From Porphyrobacter sp. (GTDB lineage: Bacteria; Pseudomonadota; Alphaproteobacteria; Sphingomonadales; Sphingomonadaceae): a stretch of DNA of 64,000 bases. The stretch is taken from assembly GCA_016125555.1 (NCBI GenBank), contig WGLN01000009.1, forward strand, positions 83,438 to 147,437, in the 5' to 3' direction. Below, one piece after another: positions 43,844 to 51,788 of this stretch (the stretch's first letter is position 1; every line of letters begins with the position of its first letter). Under the pieces are notes generated by a model. That model ran no database searches. It saw only the letters and a program-made list of their open reading frames with translations, and was not told the origin of the DNA. The translations under genes and the position numbers were made by a program.

Positions 43844-44130
43844 CGCCGGGTGCATCGCACCAGCCCGGCCGCGTCCATCCGGCACACCAGCCGCGCCAGA
43901 TCCTCCTCGACCCGCTCTGCGGGTGCGTCGTAGGTGTCGCACACCCGGTCGACCAGCCGCGCGAAGGCGACGGGCTGCTGCGCCATTTCGTCCCAGACGA
44001 AGGCGCCAACCTCGTTGAGGCTGTAATAGATGTTGGAGCGAAGGTTCAGCAGGGCCGCGCCCTCGCCGAGCTCGCAGCCGACCACGTCCGGGTCGCTGGC
44101 GACCATCGTCGCCGGATCGATTCTGTCCAT
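43840..44130 (-). CDS. Lasso leader-recognition protein (B1, PqqD-like RRE)
   Basis: 96 residues, the size of stand-alone PqqD-like RiPP recognition elements. The pattern DVVGCELGEGAALLNLRSNI and YYSLNEVGAFVWDEM matches the beta-hairpin and following helices of that fold. It binds the leader of the precursor and presents it to B2. ATG with AGGGG and GGACA upstream. It is separated from the precursor by a 132-base gap with a strong stem-loop. Confidence 0.9.
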   Translation of the reverse strand: MDRIDPATMVASDPDVVGCELGEGAALLNLRSNIYYSLNEVGAFVWDEMAQQPVAFARLVDRVCDTYDAPAERVEEDLARLVCRMDAAGLVRCTRR

Positions 44131-44148
44131 TGTCCTACCCCTGTGCAG

Positions 44149-44173
44149 GGTGCCCCCGGACCGGGCGGGCACC
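44149..44173 (-). promoter_or_regulatory. Stem-loop between precursor and B1 genes
   Basis: GGTGCCC and GGGCACC form perfect 7-base arms around a GC-rich loop that can pair further. It lies 19 bases before the B1 start. Such hairpins after RiPP precursor genes often stabilise or partly terminate the message, giving more precursor than enzyme. No second precursor is seen in 44131-44262. Confidence 0.5.
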
Positions 44174-44262
44174 TGTCTTCCCCCCAAGCGGGGAGCGGCA
44201 AGGGACGACCGCGCGCGCCGTGGGATCCCGGCGTTGCGAAACCGCCCCCTGCCACGTCACGA

Positions 44263-44421
44263 TCAGGACATGCCGTCCTCAGGCCCGCAGGTCAGATCCC
44301 CGAACGGGGTGCCTGCCGGGAAGGTTGCGTCGATCGCATCGGGGCAACCGGCCGCCTGGGTCAGCTTCTCGAAGGTCCCGATCTCGTCGAGCATCGGGGC
44401 CGAGTAGGTCTTTGCGCTCAT
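44263..44421 (-). CDS. Lasso-peptide precursor (A protein)
   Basis: 52 residues from ATG 44421, with AAGGAG seven bases upstream. The leader carries the B1-binding pattern YxxPxL-x3-G (Tyr6, Pro9, Leu11, Gly15) and Thr21. With Thr at -2, cleavage falls between Gln22 and Ala23. The core (23-52) is 30 residues, long for the class: Ala1 to Asp9 can form a nine-residue macrolactam; Cys4 is in the ring and Cys23 in the tail, so one disulfide is possible; Phe12, Phe18, Leu21 or Met29 could be plugs. It ends in Glu-Asp-Gly-Met-Ser, offering a terminal Ser for the kinase. Confidence 0.93.
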   Translation of the reverse strand: MSAKTYSAPMLDEIGTFEKLTQAAGCPDAIDATFPAGTPFGDLTCGPEDGMS

Positions 44422-44434
44422 AGCTTTCTCCTTT

Positions 44435-44446
44435 TGCAGTACTGCA
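44435..44446. promoter_or_regulatory. 12-base perfect palindrome before the precursor gene
   Basis: TGCAGTACTGCA lies 14 bases before the precursor ATG, next to the ribosome-binding site. It could be an operator or a leader fold controlling the operon. The divergent region 44447-44617 should carry the promoters of both the lasso operon and the nucleotidyltransferase, but I see no convincing -35/-10 pair. Confidence 0.45.
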
Positions 44447-44617
44447 TCACCACGCACCCGAACGGTGCGACGGTGCGCGGGACATCGCGAGAAGAATAGA
44501 ACGCCTGTTTTCAAGAGGCTTAGCCCCCCGATTTAAAGCACGTTATGTAATTCGCCGCGAGCGTCCCTATCGCGGTTCCCATGAGGAACAGCGACCATTC
44601 ATCCGTGGGGATTGCGC

Positions 44618-45769
44618 GTGAACGCTGCATTCACCCAAGATAGAAACCCTTCCGCCGGGTTTTGTTCGGGGAGCGCGACAGGTTCGGGCGCGGGCTCCGA
44701 TAGCGCGCTGATCGCCGTGTTGGCCGCTGTTTGCCGAGCCGGACTAACGGGCGCGCCGGGCGGGCGGATCACGCTCGATCTGTCCGCCGACGTTCTTGAC
44801 CGGTTTGCCGAATTGGCGGGGCGTGCGAGGTTGTGGTCGGTCTGCGCGCTGGGCTGCGAACTGCCACAGGACTTTGCCGCCACGGCGCGGGGCGCGAAAG
44901 GCCGCGCGATGATCAGCAATGGGCGGGTTCTCGGCCTTGCGCGCATGGCCTTCCCGATCCTCGAGCGCGCGGGGATCGCGGCGCTCGCCTTCAAGGGGCC
45001 GTTCCAGCACCGCCAGCTCCACGGCGATCCGTTCTTCTTCCGCTCGGGCGACCTCGATCTTCTCGTGGCGCGGAGCCAGTTCACCGCGGCGCTCGGCGTT
45101 CTCGAGGCGAACGGCTTCCTGCGCCGCGCAGAGACTTCGCCGTGGTGGACGCGGGCGCTGGGCGAGGTGCACCTCACGCACCCCGAAGGCGGCGTGATCG
45201 ATCTCCACCACCGGCTGCAACAGCCCGGCTGTCCGCCGCCGCGCGACCTCGACGCGTTTCTTGCAGGTTCGGCGCGCGAGCAGCTCGGCGAGGTCGCGAT
45301 TTGTGTGCCCACGCCGGCCCAGTCGCTGCTCATCGCCACGCTCAATTTCGTGAAGGAGTTCACCCACAGGCGCCTGTCCGCGCGTTATGCCTATGATCTG
45401 GCCGACGGGCTGCTGCGCCTGCCGCAGGAGGAGCGGAACGCCTTCGCCGCTCTCGCATGTGCGCAGGGGCTGGCAGGGACGGCGGCCCTGGCAGTGACGC
45501 TGGCCGAGGCGTTGTTCGGCCTCGAGCTGCCGCTGCCGCCTCCTCTTCGACGCCGCGCGCTGCCGGATTGGGCCGAGCCCGAGGCGCTGCGCGCGATGGT
45601 GTTCGATCCCGAGGGCGCAGGCACCCGCTGGCCGCGCCGCCGCACGATCCTGTGGGCGATGTGCAGCGCTCCCGCAGGCCCGGCCCGAACGCCCGAATAC
45701 GCACGCGAGGTGGCACGGATGTTCGCCAGCGAGGCGTTGCGCCGCGCTTCGGGGAGGGCAGGGGAATGA
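44618..45769 (+). CDS. Nucleotidyltransferase-family protein of the lasso cluster (N protein)
   Basis: 383 residues from GTG 44618, seven bases after GGGG; a TTG at 44612 is too close. The family signature is clear: LAFKGPFQHRQLHGDPFFF followed by RSGDLDLLVARSQF, with the two-Asp metal site (PF14907-like). Homologues accompany kinases in phosphorylated lasso clusters such as pseudomycoidin, where I recall they modify the phosphate. Divergent from the precursor, ATGA-coupled to a GH16 gene. Confidence 0.83.
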   Translation: MNAAFTQDRNPSAGFCSGSATGSGAGSDSALIAVLAAVCRAGLTGAPGGRITLDLSADVLDRFAELAGRARLWSVCALGCELPQDFAATARGAKGRAMISNGRVLGLARMAFPILERAGIAALAFKGPFQHRQLHGDPFFFRSGDLDLLVARSQFTAALGVLEANGFLRRAETSPWWTRALGEVHLTHPEGGVIDLHHRLQQPGCPPPRDLDAFLAGSAREQLGEVAICVPTPAQSLLIATLNFVKEFTHRRLSARYAYDLADGLLRLPQEERNAFAALACAQGLAGTAALAVTLAEALFGLELPLPPPLRRRALPDWAEPEALRAMVFDPEGAGTRWPRRRTILWAMCSAPAGPARTPEYAREVARMFASEALRRASGRAGE

Positions 45770-47091
45770 GCCGCGCGGGCAGGCATTCGCAGGCGTGGTG
45801 CTGCCTTGCCGCGGCAGCAACGCTGCTGCTCGCGAGCTGCGGCGACGGCGGCGAAGCGGTTCCCCAAGCCGTGGCGGCGACCGGCGAAGAGACCCTTTCC
45901 GGCTTCGATTTCGCCGCGGGCACCGCCTATCCCGCGCGGGCGAAGCTGCGGATCGGAGATGTCCGGGTGCCGCCCGGCGCGCGCGCGGCCTACGTGCCGA
46001 TCAGCCTCGACCGCAAGACGCCCAACACCGTCCTGGCGCGAGTCCTCACGCGCAACGGCAATGGCAAGGGACGCGCCATCGAAGGCCGCGATTTCGCACG
46101 GGTCGAGGCGGTCGTGGTGTTCCGCCCCGGGGATCCTCCGACCCGGACCGTGACAGTGCCGCTCCGCGACCTCGACGCGGGCGAGCATTTCTCGCTGATC
46201 TTGCCGCAGGGCGTCGCCGGTGGCGGCGTGGCGGATGGCGAGGGCGTGATCCGGGCCGTCCCCGGCGCGAAGCCGGGGCGCGCCATCACCGAAGGGTTCC
46301 GCGCCCCGCGCCGCTTTGCGCCATCGGGCAAGCTGGTCTATCGGCTCGATCCGGCGCGCGCGCGGTGGAGCGATCGCGGCGGTCCGGGCACCTTCTCCAC
46401 CCGCCTGCCGCACGGGCGCACCCAGACCGGCAATGCCGAGACCGGTCTCTATCTCGATCCCGACAGGCACCGCGCCCCGCAACCGCCGATCACCCGCGAA
46501 GACGGCGCACTCGCGCTGCACAGCCAGCAGCTTGCCTCGCTGATCCCCTACGGGGGCACAGTGTGGCGCCACGGCGCCGCGGTGTTGACCGGCGAGCGGA
46601 TGCCGAAGACGCAGATCCGCTACGGGCAATATGAATGGGAGGCGCAGATGCCCGATCGGCGCGGCGCATGGCCCGCGCTGTGGCTGCTGCCGACCAGCGG
46701 CTGGCCCCCCGAGATCGACGTCTATGAGGGCTTCGGCTATGCGAAGGACTGGAACTTCGCGACCGATTTCAGCGCCAATCTTCACGGCGGAACGAAAGGA
46801 CGGCGCAGCTTCACCGCGCCCTTCCGCGTCGATGCGCGGCGCGCTTACGGGGTGGGCGGGTTCGACTGGGCCTATCACCGCTACGCAGTCGACATCGCGC
46901 CCGATTTCCTGACCTGGTTCGTCGACGGCAGGGAAGTCTATCAGGCGGTCAACCCGTTCCGCGGCACGACCTGGTTCCCGCTGATGAACGTCGCGGTGAA
47001 GCGTCAGGGCGACTACACCGGCGGCAGCGGAACGATGCGGGTGCGCGCCTTTCGCGTGTGGCGCGCGGAAGGAGCGGGGGCTGGGCGCTGA
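45766..47091 (+). CDS. GH16-family glucanase lipoprotein
   Basis: 441 residues with a lipobox (LLLASCGDG). After the signal comes a Calx-beta-like domain (about 50-135, YVPISLDRKTPNTVLARVL), then the GH16 lectin-like fold with the catalytic motif PEIDVYEGFG (two Glu around Asp) and YHRYAVDIAPDFLTWFVDG. It likely trims beta-linked polysaccharide at the cell surface, like ExoK-type enzymes of exopolysaccharide loci. The ATG overlaps the nucleotidyltransferase stop, which is unexpected for a polysaccharide enzyme. Confidence 0.87.
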   Translation: MSRAGRHSQAWCCLAAAATLLLASCGDGGEAVPQAVAATGEETLSGFDFAAGTAYPARAKLRIGDVRVPPGARAAYVPISLDRKTPNTVLARVLTRNGNGKGRAIEGRDFARVEAVVVFRPGDPPTRTVTVPLRDLDAGEHFSLILPQGVAGGGVADGEGVIRAVPGAKPGRAITEGFRAPRRFAPSGKLVYRLDPARARWSDRGGPGTFSTRLPHGRTQTGNAETGLYLDPDRHRAPQPPITREDGALALHSQQLASLIPYGGTVWRHGAAVLTGERMPKTQIRYGQYEWEAQMPDRRGAWPALWLLPTSGWPPEIDVYEGFGYAKDWNFATDFSANLHGGTKGRRSFTAPFRVDARRAYGVGGFDWAYHRYAVDIAPDFLTWFVDGREVYQAVNPFRGTTWFPLMNVAVKRQGDYTGGSGTMRVRAFRVWRAEGAGAGR

Positions 47092-47100
47092 GCGCCTGCC

Positions 47101-48174
47101 TCAGATCATCGCCAGCAGCCGGTTGTCGAGCGTGCCCCCGTATTGCCGCCGCAGCCGCACCTTGCGTTCGAGATCGCCGATCACCACGCCCGAGAAGTCG
47201 ATGCCGCTCATGTCGTCGATGAAATTGAGGCCGCCGGGCGTGTCGACATTGACCTCCATCATCTTGTCACCGGCGATGTCGAGCCCGGCGAAATACATCC
47301 CGTCGTTGATGAGTTTCGGCCCGACGATTTCGGCGATCCTGAGCGCGGCTTCGTCGGGCACGGCCATCTCGACCGCGCCGCCCGCGGAGATGTTCGAGCG
47401 GTGGTCGTCGGTCTGGCTGAAGCGGTGCATGCAGGCATAGGTGTCCTCGACCTTGAGCGGCCGGCCGTTGAGCGTGATCATCCTGAGATCGCCCTCGGCG
47501 GCGGCGGGGAGATATTCCTGCACGATGGCATAGCCGTCGCGCGTCACCGCCTCGACGATCTGATTGAGGTTCTGGCGGTTGTTGTCGTCGATCACGAACA
47601 CCCCCTGTCCGCCCGATCCCTGCAGCGGCTTGATCACGCCCTTGCCGCCGTGCGCCTCGAGGAAACGGCGCACCTCTTCGGTCTGGCAGGTGATTGTGGT
47701 GGCGGGGCGCACGGCCTCGGGGAAGAACTGGAAATAGGTCTTGTTGACCGCATCGGTGAGGTGGCGCGGATCGTTGAGCACGATGGTGTCGCCGAGCGCG
47801 GCGAGCTGCGAGAACAGCAGGCTGGAGGAGGGCGCCCAGCTGCGCGTGGTGAGCTCTTCGGCCGGGTCGCTGCGCAGCATCAGGATGTCGTATTCGGCCA
47901 GCCGGATGCGCTCGCGTCCGCGGCTTTCGTCCTGAAGGTGGGCGAGGTAGGCAGTATCGTCGGCGAATTCCTCGGCGGCGCTCAGGGTCGCCATCGCGCA
48001 GATGCCGTCCTGCCAGTCGTAGATGAAATCGTCGAGGCCGATCAGCGCCACGCGGTGCCCGCGCGCGGCGGCCTTGCGGGCGAGGCGGATGGTCGAATAG
48101 TCGTCCTTCTCGGTGGCGATGTCGTTGACGACGAAGGCGATGGCGATGCGTGGGTCGGGGCGCGTGTCGGTCAT
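47101..48174 (-). CDS. Glutathione-synthetase-like ATP-grasp ligase
   Basis: 357 residues. ATP-grasp features: KGVIKPLQGSGGQGVFVIDD (ATP loop), AIVQEYLPAAAEGDLRMITL and the final metal-binding MEVNVDTPGGLNFID. The N-terminus IAIAFVVNDIATEKDDYSTI and LNDPRHLTDAVNKTYFQFF follow GshB-like enzymes. It joins a carboxylate to an amine using ATP. Because it is grouped with a DUF1704 peptidase and an N-formylglutamate amidohydrolase, it is probably not the housekeeping glutathione synthetase. Overlaps the DUF1704 gene by 4 bases. Confidence 0.85.
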   Translation of the reverse strand: MTDTRPDPRIAIAFVVNDIATEKDDYSTIRLARKAAARGHRVALIGLDDFIYDWQDGICAMATLSAAEEFADDTAYLAHLQDESRGRERIRLAEYDILMLRSDPAEELTTRSWAPSSSLLFSQLAALGDTIVLNDPRHLTDAVNKTYFQFFPEAVRPATTITCQTEEVRRFLEAHGGKGVIKPLQGSGGQGVFVIDDNNRQNLNQIVEAVTRDGYAIVQEYLPAAAEGDLRMITLNGRPLKVEDTYACMHRFSQTDDHRSNISAGGAVEMAVPDEAALRIAEIVGPKLINDGMYFAGLDIAGDKMMEVNVDTPGGLNFIDDMSGIDFSGVVIGDLERKVRLRRQYGGTLDNRLLAMI

Positions 48175-49379
48175 GCTGCGGGTCTTTCCTGGTAGAGGGC
48201 GGCGAGCGGGGTCTTGCGGGCCCCGGCGAGGCGGGCACGGGCCGCGGGCTCGGTGAGGAAGGCGGGAATGATGTCGGGACCTTCGAGCACGCCTTGGCCA
48301 AGCAGCTCGCGGATCGTGTGCAGGTGCTTCAGCGCGAACTTGCCGAGCATCAGCACCTCGAGATCGCCGTCGGCGTGGATATAGGCGAGCAGCTCGGCGA
48401 GGCCCTTCAAGTAGAGCGCATCCTTGGTCAGCCCGCCGCCGCGCTTGGCGCGCAGCGCGGTGTCGAAGGCGGTCTCGTGCGTGATGGCGTGTTCCTCGAC
48501 AAGGCAGGCAAAGATCTCCGGGCCCTTGGCCTGCCTCACCGCCATGTCGGCGGCGATCACCCGCGCCGCGAGGGTGCGCAGGCGCTCGGCGGGGAGGTAG
48601 CCGGCGAGATATTCGGCGAGAACCGCGAGGCCCTCCTGCAACTCGTCGTAATCGGCGAGGCCGCCGGCGAGCACCCGCAGCGGTTGGCGCCTGCCATTGT
48701 GGCGGCTCACCGCGTGGGTGCCGATCTCGTGCTGGAGCAACGGGTCGATGCGCGCAGCCGGGGTGGCGTAGTCCGAGGCGATGTGGAGATTGCCCTGCGA
48801 GACATAGAGCGAGACGCCGGGATGCGGATCGACGATCACCTCGCAGGCAAAACCGGGCCGCGCGCGGCGGTAGCGGGCGACCTCGGCGCGTGCGGCGGCG
48901 GCGGTCTCCTCGGCTCCCGCGTCGCAGGGGTCGTCGGGGAACACCGGCACCTTGTCCAGCACCTCGCGCGCACGGGCCAGCAGGCGCGCGCTGGCATGGC
49001 CGAACAGGTCCATGCTGGCGAGGATGAACCCGGCCTTCCCGCGCATCGTGACGAGTTCGATCTGGCGGTCGATCTCGCGCTGCTTCTCGAGCAGCAGCGC
49101 CTGGACCAGGTGGTTCTCGATCCGCTCGACCGGCAGCGCGAACAGCGCCTTGCGCAGGACCGGCGCGTCGCGCTCGAGCCCCTCGGCAAAGCGGCTGTCG
49201 GGCATTTCGCGGTAGTTGGAAGCGGTGAAGCCCTCCCAGATTTCGGCGACGTTGACCGGGGTGAGGCGGGCGAGCCAGTCGACCTCAGCGTCCATCCGGG
49301 CAAGCGCGCGGTCGACGGTGACCGCGGCTTCGCACAGGCCCGGCGGCGGGGCCGACTCCTCGCGCTGCGGCTGGTTCAT
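48171..49379 (-). CDS. DUF1704 metallopeptidase-like protein (QEGLA motif)
   Basis: 402 residues. The zinc-binding HEIGTH (HExxxH) appears in LLQHEIGTHAVSRHNG and is followed by the name-giving YDELQEGLAVLAEYLAGYL, where the Glu is the third ligand. Database names call such proteins flavohaemoglobin expression-modulating, but eukaryotic relatives (MATCAP) are carboxypeptidases removing C-terminal Tyr or Glu. A carboxypeptidase role is therefore plausible. Both ends overlap neighbours by 4 bases (ATGA). Confidence 0.85.
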   Translation of the reverse strand: MNQPQREESAPPPGLCEAAVTVDRALARMDAEVDWLARLTPVNVAEIWEGFTASNYREMPDSRFAEGLERDAPVLRKALFALPVERIENHLVQALLLEKQREIDRQIELVTMRGKAGFILASMDLFGHASARLLARAREVLDKVPVFPDDPCDAGAEETAAAARAEVARYRRARPGFACEVIVDPHPGVSLYVSQGNLHIASDYATPAARIDPLLQHEIGTHAVSRHNGRRQPLRVLAGGLADYDELQEGLAVLAEYLAGYLPAERLRTLAARVIAADMAVRQAKGPEIFACLVEEHAITHETAFDTALRAKRGGGLTKDALYLKGLAELLAYIHADGDLEVLMLGKFALKHLHTIRELLGQGVLEGPDIIPAFLTEPAARARLAGARKTPLAALYQERPAA

Positions 49380-50263
49380 GCCCGCGCCGCCAGCCATTCC
49401 CGCGCGCGAGCGAGCCCCGCGTGGAAGCCTTCGCGCAGGTCCTGGAGCGCGAGGATGTCGGCGGTGCCGGTCCATTCGTCCATGAACACTTTCTTGTATT
49501 CAAGCGTGATCACGCAGGCCTTGGCGCCGTAGGTGGCGTGGAGCCATTCGGGAAAGTGCCCGCCGTCCTCCCAGCGCACATTGACCCGCACGTCGGGCAT
49601 GGCGCCGGCCAGCGGACAGGAGGCGAGCCCTTCGCCGAGCGCGGCGAGCAGCCCGCCGTGCTCCTCGTGGTCGAGCGTGGTCGCGCCAAGGTCGATGTCG
49701 GGATTGCCCGCCTGCGGTGCGGGCGCGCCATCGAGCCCTTCCCGGCGATGATTGTAGCTGTGCAGGTCGAGCACCAGCACCTCGCCGTGCGTGTCGATCA
49801 TCGCTTCGACGCGGTCGGCCATCAGCTTGTAGAAGGCGCGGTGGATCGCCCGGCTGGCCGCGATCTCGCGCTCGGGGAGGCTCTCGTCCCACACCTTGAG
49901 GCCCCATGTGGCCTGCGGATCGGCGGTGATGCACTGGTCCTCGGGGCGGTTGAGATCGCATTCGAAGCGCGAGCGGTTGGCACGCAGGATCGTGTCGCCC
50001 GCGGGCAGGAAATAGTCGGTGAGCGGGTCCTCCTCGCGCAGGCGCTCGCTCTCGCCGAGCGCGAGGTAGGGGCGCAGCGAGGGGCGGATGGTGTGGCCTG
50101 CGTGGATCGCGGTGACCAGCACCGGACCCTCGGTGACAAGCAGGTCCCACGGCGGCGCGCAGGCTTCCGCAAAGCTCTGCGCGGGGGCGGGGGGCTGCGC
50201 GGGGGCGGGGCTTTCGATCGAGTCGCCTTGCATGGGCAGGCCAAGACGAAGAAGCGGCGGCAT
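49376..50263 (-). CDS. N-formylglutamate amidohydrolase-family protein
   Basis: 295 residues from ATG 50263; ATG 50233 is possible. Family features are ILRANRSRFECDLNRPED near residue 100, VLVLDLHSYNHRREG near 175 with metal-binding His, and a final VITLEYKKVFMDEWTG. The classic enzyme hydrolyses N-formyl-L-glutamate in histidine degradation, but no hut genes lie nearby. First gene of the trio with the DUF1704 peptidase and ATP-grasp ligase, so it more likely acts on a related N-acyl or amide bond. Confidence 0.83.
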   Translation of the reverse strand: MPPLLRLGLPMQGDSIESPAPAQPPAPAQSFAEACAPPWDLLVTEGPVLVTAIHAGHTIRPSLRPYLALGESERLREEDPLTDYFLPAGDTILRANRSRFECDLNRPEDQCITADPQATWGLKVWDESLPEREIAASRAIHRAFYKLMADRVEAMIDTHGEVLVLDLHSYNHRREGLDGAPAPQAGNPDIDLGATTLDHEEHGGLLAALGEGLASCPLAGAMPDVRVNVRWEDGGHFPEWLHATYGAKACVITLEYKKVFMDEWTGTADILALQDLREGFHAGLARAREWLAARA

Positions 50264-50523
50264 GTTCCAGCGCCTGCGGCAGAGCGACGGGCGCGGCGGA
50301 CGAGGCGCAGCAGTTCCCGCCGATCGCACCTCGCGCCCCACCCGGAACGCGCCTTGCGGCCAAGGCTCGGCCCGCCCCGCAATCGCTCGCATCCCGACGC
50401 TTAGGCGTGTTTCCTGATGGGGCGGGTCATCTCGCCTCAGCGGTTGCCCGGTTAGGTCCAGTTTGCAGCAGACCGCGACCCACGCCGGGTGTGCCCCGCC
50501 TCTGCTGGAACGAGGTGACAGCA

Positions 50524-51756
50524 ATGCGAAGCGGATTGGAAGGTGAACGCTCCGTCGGCCTGGCGAGCCGGTTTTCCGCGCAGGCGGGCCGCGGCATCGC
50601 CTTGCTGGCGATGTGTTTCGCACTCCCGGCCGCGGCATGCGCGCAGGACGCCGAAGACGGCGCGCCCGTCTTCACCCTGGAGAGCGAGTACGTGCTCGAT
50701 CTGGTAGGCGTCGCGCAAGGCGAGGGCGAAGGGGTGCGCCATGTCGATCTGCTGAGCATCACCGGGGAGCTCGATCTCGACGCCGCGACCGGCTGGCGCG
50801 GGGCTCGACTGGTGGGCGAGGTGATCGCCGGAACCGGGGGCCAACCCAACCTGCTGGCAGGGACCTTGCAGGGCATAGATAATGCCGAAGTCTCGCAGAA
50901 CCGTGTGAAGCTCTACCAGTTCTACCTGACGCAGCAACTCGCCGAACTGCCCGTGACGCTGAGCGCCGGCTTCATCGACCTCAACGCGCAGTTTTATGCC
51001 AATGATGCCGCGGGGCTGCTGCTTGCTCCGGCCTTTGGAATCGGTTCGGAGCTGGCGGCCACCGGCCCCAACGGTCCGGCGATCTTCCCCTCGACGGCGC
51101 TGACCGCGATGTTTCGCGCGCAGCCCGCGCCCGATACCTACACCGCCTTTGCGGTCGTCAACGCCGAGGCCGGGGTGCTTGGCGACCGCGGCGGGATGGC
51201 TCCCGTCTTCGACGAAGGCGCGCTGCTGATCGGCGAGGCGGGTGTGACCCGGTTCGGGAAAGTCGCGCTGGGCGCGTGGACCTACACGCGGCGGCAGGAC
51301 GACATCCGGCTTGTGGACGAGGCGGGAGAACCGCTGCGCCGACGCGCGCAAGGCGCCTACCTGCTGCTCGAATGGCCGCTGGCGCGCGGCGATCGGGACG
51401 CCAGCATGTTCGCGCGCGCGGGCATCTCGGACGGCGACACCACGCCCTACTCGGGCGGTTGGCAGGCCGGGGTGCTGATCGACCGCGTGCTTCCCGGGCG
51501 CCCAAGCAGCCAGTTTTCCTTGGGAGCCAATCAGGCTTTCCTGACGGGCAAGTTCCGCCGCAACGAGGCCGATGCAGGCATTGAGCGCAGCGGCCGCGAA
51601 ACCGGGTTCGAGATCACCTTGGCCGACACGCTGGCGCCGTGGCTGACCGTGCAGGGCGATGCCCAATATGTCCGCAATTCGGCACGCGGCGAGGGCGCGC
51701 GCGATGCGGTGGTCCTCGGCCTGCGTTTCATCCTTGCGACCGGATCAGCCTGGTGA
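50524..51756 (+). CDS. OprB-like outer-membrane porin
   Basis: 410 residues from ATG 50524 with GAGGTGA upstream. Signal peptide ends near AAACAQD. The mature chain is a barrel of alternating strands with the OprB-family layout: [55 protein letters not shown], and [20 protein letters not shown]; it ends with [15 protein letters not shown]. Such porins pass sugars across the outer membrane. The next gene, a chemoreceptor, starts 32 bases later. Confidence 0.84.
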   Translation: MRSGLEGERSVGLASRFSAQAGRGIALLAMCFALPAAACAQDAEDGAPVFTLESEYVLDLVGVAQGEGEGVRHVDLLSITGELDLDAATGWRGARLVGEVIAGTGGQPNLLAGTLQGIDNAEVSQNRVKLYQFYLTQQLAELPVTLSAGFIDLNAQFYANDAAGLLLAPAFGIGSELAATGPNGPAIFPSTALTAMFRAQPAPDTYTAFAVVNAEAGVLGDRGGMAPVFDEGALLIGEAGVTRFGKVALGAWTYTRRQDDIRLVDEAGEPLRRRAQGAYLLLEWPLARGDRDASMFARAGISDGDTTPYSGGWQAGVLIDRVLPGRPSSQFSLGANQAFLTGKFRRNEADAGIERSGRETGFEITLADTLAPWLTVQGDAQYVRNSARGEGARDAVVLGLRFILATGSAW

Positions 51757-51788
51757 CCGGAAGCCTTTCAGACAGGGGAACCCCCATC

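Noticed and set aside
44131..44262. Second lasso precursor gene after the first
   Set aside because: No small frame with leader motif, Thr at -2 and ring acid could be found; only a stem-loop is present.
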